Notes: generated from the sequence alone by a model not told the origin. A stretch of DNA of 54,955 bases from Acidaminococcus intestini DSM 21505 (GCF_000425045.1 NZ_AULA01000012.1:1-54955), one strand, 5' to 3'. Shown: positions 38,206 to 47,572, counted from the stretch's first letter. Numbers and translations are program-made.

Positions 38206-38663
38206 CCTATGTGGCCCTTGGCAGCAACCTAGGGGATAAAAAAGCTTATTTGGAAGACGCTCTGAGCCGGATGAAGGTACATGGCATCAAGGTCCAGAAA
38301 GTTTCCACATGGATCCAAACAGCGCCATATGGCGTAACGGACCAGCCGGAGTTCCTGAATGGGGCGGCTGAAGTGATATGGGACCAGGATGCACAGAGCC
38401 TTCTTATGGAGCTTCTTGCCATTGAAAAGGAAATGGGGCGGGAGCGCAAGCGCCATTGGGGCGAACGGAACATCGACCTTGATTTGATTTTATTTGAGGA
38501 TGAGATCATGGAGACTGAATTTTTGACGCTGCCCCATCCGGACATGCAAAACCGGGATTTTGTCCTCCGCCCCTTGGCGGAGATTGCCCCCCAAAAGGAA
38601 CATCCTGTCCTGAAACGCAGCATGCTGGAACTCTGGCATGAGCTTCAGAAAAAAGGAAAGTAA
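38196..38663 (+). CDS. folK: 2-amino-4-hydroxy-6-hydroxymethyldihydropteridine pyrophosphokinase
   Basis: A 155-residue HPPK that pyrophosphorylates hydroxymethyl-dihydropterin using ATP. AYVALGSNLGDK is at the N-terminus, then LLAIEKEMGRERKRHWGERN with the IDLDLILF metal-binding Asp pair, and LPHPDMQNRDFVLRPL. Starts inside the end of folP, so coupled. In many bacteria folK is fused or adjacent to folB; here there is no folB, consistent with the PTPS bypass upstream. Confidence 0.95.
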   Translation: MPVAYVALGSNLGDKKAYLEDALSRMKVHGIKVQKVSTWIQTAPYGVTDQPEFLNGAAEVIWDQDAQSLLMELLAIEKEMGRERKRHWGERNIDLDLILFEDEIMETEFLTLPHPDMQNRDFVLRPLAEIAPQKEHPVLKRSMLELWHELQKKGK

Positions 38664-38701
38664 GGCTTTTTTGCCAATCTCAATGAAAGCTGGTCGATGC
38701 A

Positions 38702-39427
38702 ATGCTTCAACGTGTAAAAACGGCGGTTCTTTTGGTTCTGGTCTATAGCGCCGTCACTTATCTTGGCATGCGGGTCATGATGGTGCCCAGTGTCTCCGGT
38801 CTCTGTTTGGGTGCACTTTTCGCACTGACCTTTGGCCTTCTTTTTGGCCGTCTGGGGGCTTTTTCCGCAGGAATTGGCGCGGTGATCGGTTGCTCTTTTG
38901 GCGGACTTCATACGATGCTTCTGCCCATTCACTTTTTGGCCGTCTTTTTGTCTAGCTACGTTCCTTTCCGCATTTGGCAGGGAATGAGAAGCGAAAATGA
39001 ACCGGTCCTTCTTGTCTATGATCAGCGGACTCGTATGATGGCCCTTGTCCTTTCACTGGCATCGTCAGCGCCCTTGGGGCTCACACTTGCCTTTGCTGGT
39101 GATCTTTTCCAGATTATCCCTTTTGAGCTGACCTATTTTCCCATCATGCTCCCTGCACTGGGCTTATCCATTTTGGGCGGGCAGACCGTCCTATCTTGGA
39201 GCGGCCGCTATTTTTGCCGCGGCGGCGGGATAAAATGGTGGGAAGCTGTGCGGGATGATAAATGGACCAGTCATCTCCTTTCGGTTGCCCTTTTGCGGAT
39301 TTCCCTGACGGCCCTTGCAGTCGGTGCAGGGTTCTGCCTGATTTTTCCACCCCAATTGGGGGAACCTGTGGTCCTATACGTTTCAGGAGGACTTGCCGCC
39401 GTGCTTCTTATCCTGAGCGGAATGTGA
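38702..39427 (+). CDS. Uncharacterised multi-pass membrane protein
   Basis: I do not recognise this 241-residue protein. It has about seven hydrophobic segments, the first at residues 8-26, a glycine-rich pair LGALFALTFGLLFGRLGAF and GIGAVIGCSFGG, and a charged loop near residues 95-110 (MRSENEPVLLVYDQRTRM). The first half loosely resembles ECF S-components or MASE1-like sensors, but no binding signature is clear. It lies 38 bases after folK and ten bases before the glycosyltransferase, so it may be cotranscribed with either. If an S-component, a folate-pathway substrate would be a guess only. Confidence 0.6.
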   Translation: MLQRVKTAVLLVLVYSAVTYLGMRVMMVPSVSGLCLGALFALTFGLLFGRLGAFSAGIGAVIGCSFGGLHTMLLPIHFLAVFLSSYVPFRIWQGMRSENEPVLLVYDQRTRMMALVLSLASSAPLGLTLAFAGDLFQIIPFELTYFPIMLPALGLSILGGQTVLSWSGRYFCRGGGIKWWEAVRDDKWTSHLLSVALLRISLTALAVGAGFCLIFPPQLGEPVVLYVSGGLAAVLLILSGM

Positions 39428-39437
39428 GGGTCTTTTC

Positions 39438-40649
39438 ATGTATTTTTTCACCCTTGCCGTGCAAGTCGTATTGCTTCTTGTTTTCTTATGGGGCGTCAGC
39501 ACGATTTTCGTGGGTTTCATAACAAAAAAAAGGATCTTGCCGCCTGCCGGACATTCCCATACCATGGCGGTCCTCATTTGCGCCCACAATGAAGGACGGG
39601 TTGTAGGAAAATTGCTCGAAAGCCTTGTGCAGCAGGACTATCCACACTCGTCCTACCATATCTTCCTTTGTGCCGATCACTGCACGGATGATACGGCTGC
39701 CATTGGGGAAGCGTTTCCCAATATCACGGTCTGGAAACGAGACGAAGGCCCTCGAACGGGAAAGGGGGCGGTCCTTTCCTGGGGGCTTCAAAAGATAAGG
39801 CAGGAGTGGCCGGAGTCTTTTGAGTATGCCGTGATCTTTGACGCCGATAACGTGGCAGATCCTTACTTTCTCAAGGCCATGAACCGCTCTTTTGACAGCG
39901 GCGCCCGCCTTGTCATGGGAAACCGGCTCCCACTCAATCCTTATGATTCCCTGATTTCGCAGTGGTATTCGATGTACTGGCTCAGCGTGGACGTGCTATT
40001 TTCCAAACCCCGTTTTAATGTCCACATGCCGAGCATTATCTCCGGAACGGGTTTTGGTTTTGACCTTTCCCTCATTGAGCCTGATGGGTGGCAGACGGTT
40101 ACGGTTACGGAAGATATGGAATTTTCCATGCAGATGAATTTTAAGGATGTTTTTTCGGAATTTCAGGAAGACGCGCGCTTTTATGATGAACAGCCCATCC
40201 ATTTCATGACCTTGGTCCATCAGTTCCGGCGCTGGTTTACGGGAAACTACCAGATTGCCCGGGTCTATGGAAAAATCTGGCTGCCCCATTTTAAAGTGCA
40301 TCGGGATGGACGCCTCATCGATAATTTTATTCCCTACTTGATGAGTGTTGTGTTTGGCCTTTATTTTATCTTGAATGTGTTCTGGCTCTGTTATAATGCT
40401 CTTTGCGGGCTGCCGCTTTTCCACATCAAGGATATTGTTTGGTGGATCTTTTTGTACCTTTTGAGCCTTTACGTAGGTCATGCCGCCATTGCGGGAGCAG
40501 GCTACAAAAGCCGCCATTTTGCTAAGGGCATCCTGACGGGCGGTTTTTTCTGTATCCTCATTTCCCTGTTAAGTGTGTACTCGCTTTTCCGGCCCAATGC
40601 CCAGTGGATTCCCATCGAGCATGTGCACACGAAAGGTCCTGAAGGATAA
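39438..40649 (+). CDS. Membrane-bound family 2 glycosyltransferase
   Basis: A 403-residue GT-A glycosyltransferase. An N-terminal membrane helix (residues 2-28) is followed by AVLICAHNEGRVVGKLLESL. Then come ADHCTDDTAAI, FDADNVADPYF as the DxD metal site, TVTEDMEFSMQM as the acceptor-base region, and the QFRRW motif found in processive enzymes. Two or three helices close the C-terminus. This set resembles cellulose/hyaluronan-synthase-like enzymes that polymerise or transfer sugars at the inner membrane. Product unknown. Followed by a terminator. Confidence 0.88.
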   Translation: MYFFTLAVQVVLLLVFLWGVSTIFVGFITKKRILPPAGHSHTMAVLICAHNEGRVVGKLLESLVQQDYPHSSYHIFLCADHCTDDTAAIGEAFPNITVWKRDEGPRTGKGAVLSWGLQKIRQEWPESFEYAVIFDADNVADPYFLKAMNRSFDSGARLVMGNRLPLNPYDSLISQWYSMYWLSVDVLFSKPRFNVHMPSIISGTGFGFDLSLIEPDGWQTVTVTEDMEFSMQMNFKDVFSEFQEDARFYDEQPIHFMTLVHQFRRWFTGNYQIARVYGKIWLPHFKVHRDGRLIDNFIPYLMSVVFGLYFILNVFWLCYNALCGLPLFHIKDIVWWIFLYLLSLYVGHAAIAGAGYKSRHFAKGILTGGFFCILISLLSVYSLFRPNAQWIPIEHVHTKGPEG

Positions 40650-40662
40650 GTTGTTGCGCACT

Positions 40663-40696
40663 GTCCTTGCTGGCTTTGCTGGCAGGGACTTTTTTT
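40663..40696 (+). terminator. Terminator of the glycosyltransferase transcript
   Basis: GTCC-TTGC arms around GCTTTGC pair with GCA-GGGAC and are followed by seven T. Confidence 0.7.
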
Positions 40697-40712
40697 GTGG
40701 CTTTTTGCCTGC

Positions 40713-40718
40713 TATAAT
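40713..40718 (+). promoter_or_regulatory. -10 element of the DUF4127 gene
   Basis: Perfect TATAAT 31 bases before the GTG start; the -35 lies in the T-rich tail of the preceding terminator and is not well formed. Confidence 0.4.
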
Positions 40719-40748
40719 AGAGGAAAACATAAGAAGGAGGGGTCGCTT

Positions 40749-42350
40749 GTGTTTACTTGGGCCCGCAGGAAACTCATAGGGGCATTTTTCCTGTCCCTGC
40801 TTTTTGGGACCCTTACAAGGGGGGAGACAGTTTTGGCGGCAGAACGAATCTTATATATTCCCCTTGATGATCGCCCCGTTAACCTTGCTTATACGGTGGA
40901 TACTTTTAAAAAAGCGGGGGTCGATGTTGTAACGCCGCCATCTGAGCTTCTAAGTTCGGCCTCGCGCAAGGGCAATCCCGATGCCCTAGGAAAATGGCTC
41001 CAAGAAGAAGGCCCCTTTGCAGAGGCTGCTGTTGTTGCCGCCGATTCCCTCATTTATGGGGGCCTTACCACGAGCCGAACCCACGAACTCAGTGAGGCTG
41101 TGCTCAATGAACGGGTCAAGGTCTTGCTCGATTTCAAGGCCCGTCATATCGATATTCCCATCTACGCCTTTGCGACGATCATGCGTTCCCCCAAGTGGAG
41201 CAGCGCCCCTCAGGAGCCTCAGTACTATGCGCAGTGGGGGCCGAAGCTCTTTTTGTGGGGCGCTTTGCGGGATAAAAAGGCGATGGGGCAGCTTAGCCGG
41301 AAGGAAGATAAGAAACTTGCGGCCCTGCAAAAGGAAATCCCGGTCTCCATCCAAGAGGACCTGCTGCAGCGGCGGCAGAAAAACGCAGCCGTCCTTTCCC
41401 AGTTGTACGACGCGGCAGAAGCAGGAACCTTTGATTATTTTCTGATTGCACGGGACGACTCGGCGCCTTATTCCGAGGCCCACCATGATGCTCGCAGTCT
41501 GCTCCAGGGCCGGAAAAAGTCCTATACGATCCGCTCCTTTTCGGGCACCGATGAGATGGGAATGATTCTTTTGACGAGGGCCTATTACAAAGCGCGAGGC
41601 CTCACTCCCCTTGTGTATGGGTTCTATGCCCCCGGTGCGGGAAAAGAGACTGTCCCTGATTACGAAGATGGAACCATTGCCCATAGTTACCGGGAACATG
41701 TCTGGGCCCTTGGCGGATATCCAGCTAAACGGGCCAAGCGGGCGGATCTAGTGGCGGGAATCTATACGCCTCAGGACGGCGTGACGCGCGGAGCGGATGG
41801 GATGAGCAACACGGACGTTGTGACGCTGGGGATGACGGCTTTTCTTGATCAGGCGGAGGCCTATCTCAGGGCGGGCTATGCCGTGGGCATTGCAGATATT
41901 GCTTTTGGCAACGGCAGCAGCAAGGGCCTCATCAAGGGGCTTTTTGAACGTCGCCTGCCTCACAGCGATGAGCCGATGGCTTATGACCTGGCGTCCTATG
42001 CCGGCTGGAATACGGCAAGCAATTCCCTGGGCTACACCTTGGGACAGGGCCTTATGGCGCGGCATATGTTGTCACAGGAAAGAAAGGATCTTCTGAACGT
42101 GCGCTATCTTGACGATTGGGCCTATGAAGCCGTCGTGCGGCAGCGCCTGCGTGCTGAATACACCTATCCCAATAAATGGCAGGAAGGAAAGTTTACCCCA
42201 AAGGAAAAGGGCATCCTCCATACGGCCCTTCAAAAGGAAATGAAGGAACAGGCTTTTCCTTATTTGGGTCAGCGTGTGGATGACTACACCTTTGACCTGC
42301 CGTGGAACCGGACGTTTGAAGTCTCGGTGGTCAAAAAGACACTGAAATGA
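40749..42350 (+). CDS. DUF4127 family secreted protein
   Basis: A 533-residue exported protein with signal peptide LIGAFFLSLLFGTLTRGETV and the opening RILYIPLDDRPVNLAYTVDT that defines DUF4127. Other conserved strings are VVAADSLIYGGLTTSR, LIARDDSAPYSEAHHDA and YGFYAPGAGKETVPDYED. Family function is unknown; the conserved Asp, Arg and His residues suggest a hydrolase, which is inference. GTG 40749 with AAGGAGGGG is the start. 34 bases upstream of the M20 peptidase gene, possibly the same transcript. Confidence 0.82.
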   Translation: MFTWARRKLIGAFFLSLLFGTLTRGETVLAAERILYIPLDDRPVNLAYTVDTFKKAGVDVVTPPSELLSSASRKGNPDALGKWLQEEGPFAEAAVVAADSLIYGGLTTSRTHELSEAVLNERVKVLLDFKARHIDIPIYAFATIMRSPKWSSAPQEPQYYAQWGPKLFLWGALRDKKAMGQLSRKEDKKLAALQKEIPVSIQEDLLQRRQKNAAVLSQLYDAAEAGTFDYFLIARDDSAPYSEAHHDARSLLQGRKKSYTIRSFSGTDEMGMILLTRAYYKARGLTPLVYGFYAPGAGKETVPDYEDGTIAHSYREHVWALGGYPAKRAKRADLVAGIYTPQDGVTRGADGMSNTDVVTLGMTAFLDQAEAYLRAGYAVGIADIAFGNGSSKGLIKGLFERRLPHSDEPMAYDLASYAGWNTASNSLGYTLGQGLMARHMLSQERKDLLNVRYLDDWAYEAVVRQRLRAEYTYPNKWQEGKFTPKEKGILHTALQKEMKEQAFPYLGQRVDDYTFDLPWNRTFEVSVVKKTLK

Positions 42351-42384
42351 ATGGGCTGCCTTATGGCGGCGGAGGAGGAGAACC

Positions 42385-43683
42385 ATGACGATATATGATG
42401 AAGCCATGCAGATGAAAGAGGAGCTGGTGGCCTGCCGGCGTGATCTTCACGCCCACCCGGAACTTGCCTGGACGGAATTTCGCACCGCGTCTCATGTAGC
42501 AAAATCCCTCAAGGCCTTGGGCTATGAAGTGCTCATGGGGGATGCCTGCATGAAGGCAGATGAAATGATGGGCGTGCCTGATAAAGCGGAACTTTCCCGC
42601 GCCATGGGGCGGGCCATTAAAGAAGGGGCGGACCCGGAGCTTGTGAAAAAGATGGAAGGCGGCAAGACGGGCGTCGTGGGCATCATGCATTTTGCAAAAC
42701 CAGGGAAGACCGTGGGTCTGCGCTTTGACATGGACTGCCTTCTAGTTGAAGAAAACCCAACGGACGCCCATCGGCCGACCCGGGATGGTTTTGCGTCGAC
42801 CCATCCGGGTCTGATGCATGCTTGCGGGCACGATGGACATACAGCTATCGGTCTTGGCGTGGCGCGCCTTATTGCCGCTCACAAAGATGAAATGGCCGGC
42901 ACTGTAAAGCTCTGTTTCCAGCCCGGTGAAGAAGGGGTCATGGGAGCCCGCGGGATGGTGGCAAGCGGGATTGTCGATGATGTGGACTATTTCCTGAGCG
43001 GGCATATTGGTCTTGGCAATGGCGAAAATAACAGCCTAGTCTGTATGACCGAAGGGTTCCTTGCAACAAGCAAGATTGATGCGTTCTTTACGGGAAAACC
43101 GGCCCATGCCGGTGCCAATCCCCAAAATGGCCGCAACGCCCTTCTTGCAGCGGCCCAAGCTTCGCTGGCCCTCCATACCATTTCCCGTCACAGCGACGGC
43201 CCTTCCCGCATTAATGTGGGAATTCTCAAGGCAGGGACGGGACGAAACGTCATCCCCGACAACGCGGTCATCAAATTTGAGACCCGTGGCGGTTCGACGG
43301 CAATCAATGAATTTATGGAAGGAGAAGCCCGCCGCATGATCAAGGCCGCAGCTGATATGTACGGCGTCACCGTGAAGATGGTCGCCCGCGGGAGTGCGGC
43401 GTCAGGCAATTCTTCTCCTGACATGGGCGAAGAAGTCTATGAAGTCGTCAAGGGGCTTGGCGTCTACAGCGACATTGAAAAAAATCATACTGTCAGTGGC
43501 AGTGAGGACTGCTCGTACTTTATGAGCCGCGTCCAGGATCATGGCGGCAAGGCCGTTTACATGCTCTATGGGACGGAAGAAGCTTCGGGTCATCACACCA
43601 GTGAATTTGACTTCAACGAAGATGTCCTTCCCCTTAGCGTCTATACCGTGACGGAACTTGTGAAGCACTTCACGAACAAATAA
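42385..43683 (+). CDS. abgA: M20 amidohydrolase, p-aminobenzoyl-glutamate hydrolase (AbgA)-like
   Basis: A 432-residue dinuclear zinc peptidase. RRDLHAHPELAWTEFRTAS, RFDMDCL, MHACGHDGHTAIGLGVA with metal ligands, and QPGEEGVMGARGM with catalytic Glu are present, plus the lid domain GKPAHAGANPQNGRNALLAA. The inserted segment MGVPDKAELSRAMGRAIKEG near residue 55 is shared with E. coli AbgA, which with AbgB cleaves p-aminobenzoyl-glutamate, a folate breakdown product. No abgB or abgT is next to it, so substrate assignment is tentative. ATG 42385 follows GGAGGAGGAG. Confidence 0.8.
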   Translation: MTIYDEAMQMKEELVACRRDLHAHPELAWTEFRTASHVAKSLKALGYEVLMGDACMKADEMMGVPDKAELSRAMGRAIKEGADPELVKKMEGGKTGVVGIMHFAKPGKTVGLRFDMDCLLVEENPTDAHRPTRDGFASTHPGLMHACGHDGHTAIGLGVARLIAAHKDEMAGTVKLCFQPGEEGVMGARGMVASGIVDDVDYFLSGHIGLGNGENNSLVCMTEGFLATSKIDAFFTGKPAHAGANPQNGRNALLAAAQASLALHTISRHSDGPSRINVGILKAGTGRNVIPDNAVIKFETRGGSTAINEFMEGEARRMIKAAADMYGVTVKMVARGSAASGNSSPDMGEEVYEVVKGLGVYSDIEKNHTVSGSEDCSYFMSRVQDHGGKAVYMLYGTEEASGHHTSEFDFNEDVLPLSVYTVTELVKHFTNK

Positions 43684-43689
43684 CAAGCG

Positions 43690-43731
43690 TTCTCCCAGCA
43701 AAGCGGATCTTGTTTTGGTGGGAGAATTTTT
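43690..43731 (+). terminator. Terminator after the AbgA-like gene
   Basis: TTCTCCCA (43690-43697) pairs with TGGGAGAA (43719-43726), followed by TTTTT. Confidence 0.75.
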
Positions 43732-43861
43732 GCATCCTGTTTGGGATGGATAAGAGACACGAAGCTTTCAGAACACCTAAAAAATGACTGTACCACGGGG
43801 AATCCATTGTGATACACTAGTAGCGCAGTACCAACAAATTTGCTGAGGGGGATCAATCTTA

Positions 43862-45130
43862 ATGAAAGAAAGACGCATTATCGAAGTCGAAGAAAAGCTG
43901 CCTATTCTTCAGACGCTGCCGCTTAGCCTGCAGCATCTATTTGCGATGTTTGGCGCCACGGTCCTTGTACCTTTCCTGCTGAATGTCGACCCATCAACGG
44001 CACTTTTTATGAACGGGGTAGGCACCTTGCTGTATCTCAGCATTTGTAAATGGCGCCTGCCAAGCTACCTGGGTTCAAGCTTTGCCTTTATTTCTCCTGT
44101 CCTTGCCGTTACGCACACGGCGGGCCTTACGTACGGGGACGCGCAGGGAGGCTTCATTGCTTTTGGGCTCTGTTTCATCCTTGTGGGCCTTCTTGTGAAG
44201 AAAATCGGGACCAAGTGGATTGATGTACTCTTTCCGCCTGCTGCCATGGGGGCCATTGTCGCCATCATCGGCCTTGAACTTGCACCGATGGCCATGAACA
44301 TGGCAGGCTTTATGGATCCTGTAAAGGGCATGACGAACATCCAGGCCATGGAGATTTCGTCGGCAACGCTCATCATCACCATCCTTGCGACCCTCCTGGG
44401 GAAGGGCTTTATCGGCATCATTCCCATCCTCATCGGCGTGGTGAGCGGTTACGCCATTGCCTATGGTCTCGGCGTTGTCTCCTTTGAAAGCGTTGCGGCC
44501 GCGGCTTGGATTTCGGCTCCAACCTTTTATCGTCCCAGCTTCCATCTGAACGCCATCATGATGATCCTGCCGGCCGTCTTTGTCGTCCTTGCCGAACATT
44601 TGGGACACCTTTTTGTGACCAGCGACATTGTCGGCCGTGATCTCATCAAGGACCCAGGCCTTCACCGCTCACTCATTGCCGACGGACTTTCGAACGTGCT
44701 TTCCGGGCTTGCGGGCTCCACGCCGAACACGACTTATGGGGAAAACATGGGGGTTATGGCTATTACCGGCGTATACAGCACCTGGGTCATTGGCGGCGCT
44801 GCCATCCTCGCCATTGTCTTTTCCTTTGTAGGAAAGATTGCTGCCCTTATCCACAATATTCCCGGTCCTGTTATGGGTGGCGTCAGCATCCTACTTTTTG
44901 GTTTCATTGCTTCGTCGGGCCTGCGCATGATGGTCGATCGCAAGGTGGATTTCACTAAACCGAAGAATCTGATTCTTTCTGCCCTGACCCTCATTTCCGG
45001 TCTTAGCGGTGCCACCATCGTCATTGGTCCTGTTCAGCTTAAGGGAATGGGCCTTGCTACGGTCGTCGCCATCCTTGCCAGCCTTGCCTTCCTGATTTTT
45101 GAAAAAATCGGCTGGGTGGAACGGGAATAA
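43862..45130 (+). CDS. uraA: Nucleobase:cation symporter-2, uracil permease-like
   Basis: A 422-residue membrane protein of the NCS2 (UraA/UapA) family with about fourteen helices. SLQHLFAMFGATVLVPFLL is the typical first helix; FAFISPVLAV follows. The substrate-binding Glu of UraA corresponds to AEHLGHLFVTS, and the next conserved strand is GLAGSTPNTTYGENMGVMA. The closest functional match is uracil permease, though xanthine or other bases are possible. It lies 107 bases upstream of guaA, which has its own promoter, so the two may be only functionally linked through nucleotide metabolism. Confidence 0.87.
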   Translation: MKERRIIEVEEKLPILQTLPLSLQHLFAMFGATVLVPFLLNVDPSTALFMNGVGTLLYLSICKWRLPSYLGSSFAFISPVLAVTHTAGLTYGDAQGGFIAFGLCFILVGLLVKKIGTKWIDVLFPPAAMGAIVAIIGLELAPMAMNMAGFMDPVKGMTNIQAMEISSATLIITILATLLGKGFIGIIPILIGVVSGYAIAYGLGVVSFESVAAAAWISAPTFYRPSFHLNAIMMILPAVFVVLAEHLGHLFVTSDIVGRDLIKDPGLHRSLIADGLSNVLSGLAGSTPNTTYGENMGVMAITGVYSTWVIGGAAILAIVFSFVGKIAALIHNIPGPVMGGVSILLFGFIASSGLRMMVDRKVDFTKPKNLILSALTLISGLSGATIVIGPVQLKGMGLATVVAILASLAFLIFEKIGWVERE

Positions 45131-45177
45131 AGGACGAACTTTTTTCGCAAATGAGCGCAAAATGGGCGCATCTTTCA

Positions 45178-45206
45178 TTGAAAATATGATAGAATTATGA
45201 TATATT
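45178..45206 (+). promoter_or_regulatory. Promoter of guaA
   Basis: TTGAAA (45178-45183) and TATATT (45201-45206), spacer 17. The remaining leader is only about 25 bases, too short for a purine riboswitch. Confidence 0.6.
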
Positions 45207-45237
45207 GTTCTGAATATAACAAATAGGGAGGAAGAAC

Positions 45238-46785
45238 ATGGAAAACTTACAGCATGAACTTGTCCTGGTCGTTGACTTTGGCGCCCAGTATGCACAGCTG
45301 ATTGCGCGCCGTGTCCGTGAATGTGGCGTTTACTGCGAAATCATTCCTTATAGCTATACCATCAATCAAATCAAGGCCAAGAATCCAAAAGCCCTGATCT
45401 TCTCCGGTGGACCGAACAGTGTTTATGCTGAAAATACGCCGTCTATCGACGATGGTGTTTTCTCCTTGGGTATTCCTATCCTCGGTCTTTGCTATGGCCA
45501 TCAGCTCATGGCAAAGAAACTGGGCGGCGTCGTTGCCCATGCGGGTTCTGCCGGTGAATATGGAAAGACCGCGGTTTCCCTCGATAACGAAACGCGCCTT
45601 TTCTCCGGGATCGAAAAGAACAACATCTGCTGGATGAGTCATCAGGATTATGTCGAAACCGTACCGGAAGGCTTTGTTGTGGCGGGCCATACGGAAGAAT
45701 GCCCTGTTGCGGCCATGATGAACGAGGAAAAACGCTTCTACGGCGTCCAGTTTCATCCGGAAGTCATGCATACGCCCTTTGGCAAGAAAATGTTCAGCAA
45801 CTTCCTCTTTGATATTTGCGGCCTTTCCGGTGACTGGTCCATGTCGAGCTTTGCCCAGACCCAGATTGAAGCCATTCGTGAAAAAGTGGGGGATAAGAAT
45901 GTCCTGTGCGCCATGAGCGGCGGCGTTGATTCCTCGGTTGCTGCGGTTCTCGTCCACAAGGCCGTGGGTAAGCAGCTCACCTGCGTCTTTGTTGACCATG
46001 GCCTGCTTCGTAAGAACGAAGGCGACCAAGTGGAACAAGTCTTCAAACGAGACTTTGACATGAACCTCATCCGTGTTGACGCCAAGGAACGTTTCCTGTC
46101 GAAACTCAAGGGCGTCAGCGATCCGGAAAAGAAACGCAAGATTATCGGCGAAGAATTCATTCGCGTCTTTGAAGAAGAATCCAAGAAAATCGGTCATGTC
46201 GATTACCTCGTTCAGGGCACTATCTACCCGGACGTCGTTGAATCGGGCGGCACCGGCACCAGTGCCACTATCAAGAGCCACCATAACGTCGGCGGCCTGC
46301 CGGAAGACATGGACCTTGACCTCATCGAACCACTGCGTGCGCTCTTTAAGGATGAAGTCCGTGCCGTTGGGGAAGAACTCGGCATTCCAAGTGAACTTGT
46401 TTGGCGTCAGCCCTTCCCGGGACCGGGTCTTGCCATCCGCGTCCTTGGTGAAGTCACGGAAGAAAAACTTGCCATTGTCCGCGAAGCCGATGCCATCTTC
46501 CGCGAAGAAATTGCCAAAGCCGGTCTTGACCGCAGTATCTGGCAGTACTTTGCCTGCCTGCCGAACATCCGCAGTGTTGGGGTCATGGGTGACTTCAGAA
46601 CCTATACCAACACCATCGCTCTGCGCGCCGTCAACAGCACCGACGGCATGACAAGTGACTGGTCCCATATCCCCTACCATGTCCTTGATATCGTCTCCCG
46701 CCGCATCGTCAATGAAGTGCCTGGCGTCAACCGTGTCGTCTATGACATCACGAGCAAACCGCCTGCAACGATTGAGTGGGAATAA
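45238..46785 (+). CDS. guaA: GMP synthase (glutamine-hydrolysing)
   Basis: A 515-residue enzyme converting XMP, glutamine and ATP to GMP. The N-terminal class I amidotransferase has nucleophile Cys85 in [10 protein letters not shown] and QFHPEV for the His/Glu pair. The ATP-pyrophosphatase loop is [13 protein letters not shown], and the dimerisation domain ends KPPATIEWE. Full length and apparently intact. The last four codons (Glu-Trp-Glu-stop) form the core attachment site of the mobile element that begins here; integration left the protein C-terminus unchanged but separated the gene from its original terminator at 54581-54619. Confidence 0.98.
   Translation: MENLQHELVLVVDFGAQYAQLIARRVRECGVYCEIIPYSYTINQIKAKNPKALIFSGGPNSVYAENTPSIDDGVFSLGIPILGLCYGHQLMAKKLGGVVAHAGSAGEYGKTAVSLDNETRLFSGIEKNNICWMSHQDYVETVPEGFVVAGHTEECPVAAMMNEEKRFYGVQFHPEVMHTPFGKKMFSNFLFDICGLSGDWSMSSFAQTQIEAIREKVGDKNVLCAMSGGVDSSVAAVLVHKAVGKQLTCVFVDHGLLRKNEGDQVEQVFKRDFDMNLIRVDAKERFLSKLKGVSDPEKKRKIIGEEFIRVFEEESKKIGHVDYLVQGTIYPDVVESGGTGTSATIKSHHNVGGLPEDMDLDLIEPLRALFKDEVRAVGEELGIPSELVWRQPFPGPGLAIRVLGEVTEEKLAIVREADAIFREEIAKAGLDRSIWQYFACLPNIRSVGVMGDFRTYTNTIALRAVNSTDGMTSDWSHIPYHVLDIVSRRIVNEVPGVNRVVYDITSKPPATIEWE
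46774..46785 (+). other. attL core (12-bp direct repeat, end of guaA)
   Basis: GAGTGGGAATAA, encoding Glu-Trp-Glu-stop, identical to 54551-54562. Flanking bases differ on both sides (ATT/CCG here, GTC/GAG there), so the shared core is exactly 12 bases. Confidence 0.88.
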
Positions 46786-46840
46786 CCGTCAAAACGGCTC
46801 AAACCCGCATGAATACAGGGTTTTTGACCTGTCACTTTGC

Positions 46841-46863
46841 CTTGTGATACTGGATTGATACTA
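46841..46863 (+). repeat. Left integrase arm-type repeat
   Basis: A 23-base sequence, CTTGTGATACT then GGA then TTGATACTA, matches 54426-54448 at 20 of 23 positions in the same orientation. Each copy contains two TGATACT units 11 bases apart. It lies 55 bases inside attL. Confidence 0.7.
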
Positions 46864-46902
46864 TTCGTTTCAACCCGGCCACACAAGAGAATGATTGCAA
46901 AG

Positions 46903-46956
46903 GGCAAGCAAGCCGCCCTGCTGAACGACAAATTCAGCAGGGCGGCTTTGCTTGTC
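46903..46956. terminator. Strong terminator at the left end of the element
   Basis: Arms around GCCGCCCTGCTGAA (46911-46924) and TTCAGCAGGGCGGC (46932-46945), extended by GGCAAGCAA/TTGCTTGTCC, followed by TATTTTTCTTTT on the + strand. It replaces the guaA terminator lost by insertion and also ends the minus-strand repressor gene. Confidence 0.8.
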
Positions 46957-47514
46957 CTATTTTTCTTTTCTCCAAGGAACATAGTAGTCAAACCGTTTGC
47001 TGTCATCGCAGGTACACGGCCAGTTGATTTTCCATTCAAAGTATTCCTCCCTGGTGATCTCCCCGGCGTGAAGTTCCTGCTGGCGCAAGAGCCATTCCCG
47101 CATGAACTCGTCTACCAGCCCATAGTTGAAGTAAATGCCCACGGGAGGTTGAGCGGGCCAGTCGTCCGTGTCGTTGTATCGGACGGCGGTATCATCGGAG
47201 GCCCCCGTCTTGCCGGGATTGCGGACAAGCTGAAACAGGCGGATGGAGCCGGGGCTGTCCTCGTCCAGCCAGAAGAATGTCCGCATGAAGTCCTCGGCGC
47301 AGCCAGGGCGAAGCGTGTAGAAGTTCTGGCTCTCTACCCGAAGTGCCTGGGCAATCTTGTCCAGCAGTTCCCTTTTCGGAACACGGTAGTTTGTTTCATA
47401 CTGGGCGATACGATTGTCCGCTCCCTTTTCCTCAAAACCGACAGCCAGCCCCAATTCCTTTTGCGTCATGCCTCGAAAAGTTCGGATTTTCTTGATTTTT
47501 TCTCCTACTGTCAT
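46957..47514 (-). CDS. XRE-family HTH regulator of the element
   Basis: A 185-residue protein. Residues 1-65 are a lambda-repressor-like helix-turn-helix: MTVGEKIKKIRTFRGMTQKE with LGLAVGFEEKG, NRIAQYE and YRVPKRELLDKIAQAL. The remainder is uncharacterised, rich in Trp and acidic residues (FFWLDEDSPGSIRLF), and similar to regulators on other gut integrative elements. It lacks a LexA-type peptidase site. Divergent from xis-int across a region with three copies of ATTAACAAnnnTGCGAA-type sites, so it is the likely repressor of excision. Start at 47514; the frame upstream to 47610 runs through promoter sequence. Confidence 0.8.
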   Translation of the reverse strand: MTVGEKIKKIRTFRGMTQKELGLAVGFEEKGADNRIAQYETNYRVPKRELLDKIAQALRVESQNFYTLRPGCAEDFMRTFFWLDEDSPGSIRLFQLVRNPGKTGASDDTAVRYNDTDDWPAQPPVGIYFNYGLVDEFMREWLLRQQELHAGEITREEYFEWKINWPCTCDDSKRFDYYVPWRKEK

Positions 47515-47536
47515 ATGTTCCACCGCCTTTGAACAT

Positions 47537-47565
47537 AGTATAGCGCAAATAAGCGAAATATGCAA
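47537..47565 (-). promoter_or_regulatory. Promoter of the element's HTH regulator
   Basis: On the minus strand TTGCAT (47565-47560) and TATACT (47542-47537) with a 17-base spacer, 23 bases before the start codon. Confidence 0.65.
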
Positions 47566-47572
47566 GAGAAAA

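Noticed and set aside
45131-45237. Purine riboswitch upstream of guaA
   Set aside because: The predicted leader is about 25 bases and no conserved core was seen.
45247-46680. 477-codon open frame antisense to guaA
   Set aside because: It mirrors the codon bias of guaA, has no ribosome site or domain, and overlaps a certain gene.
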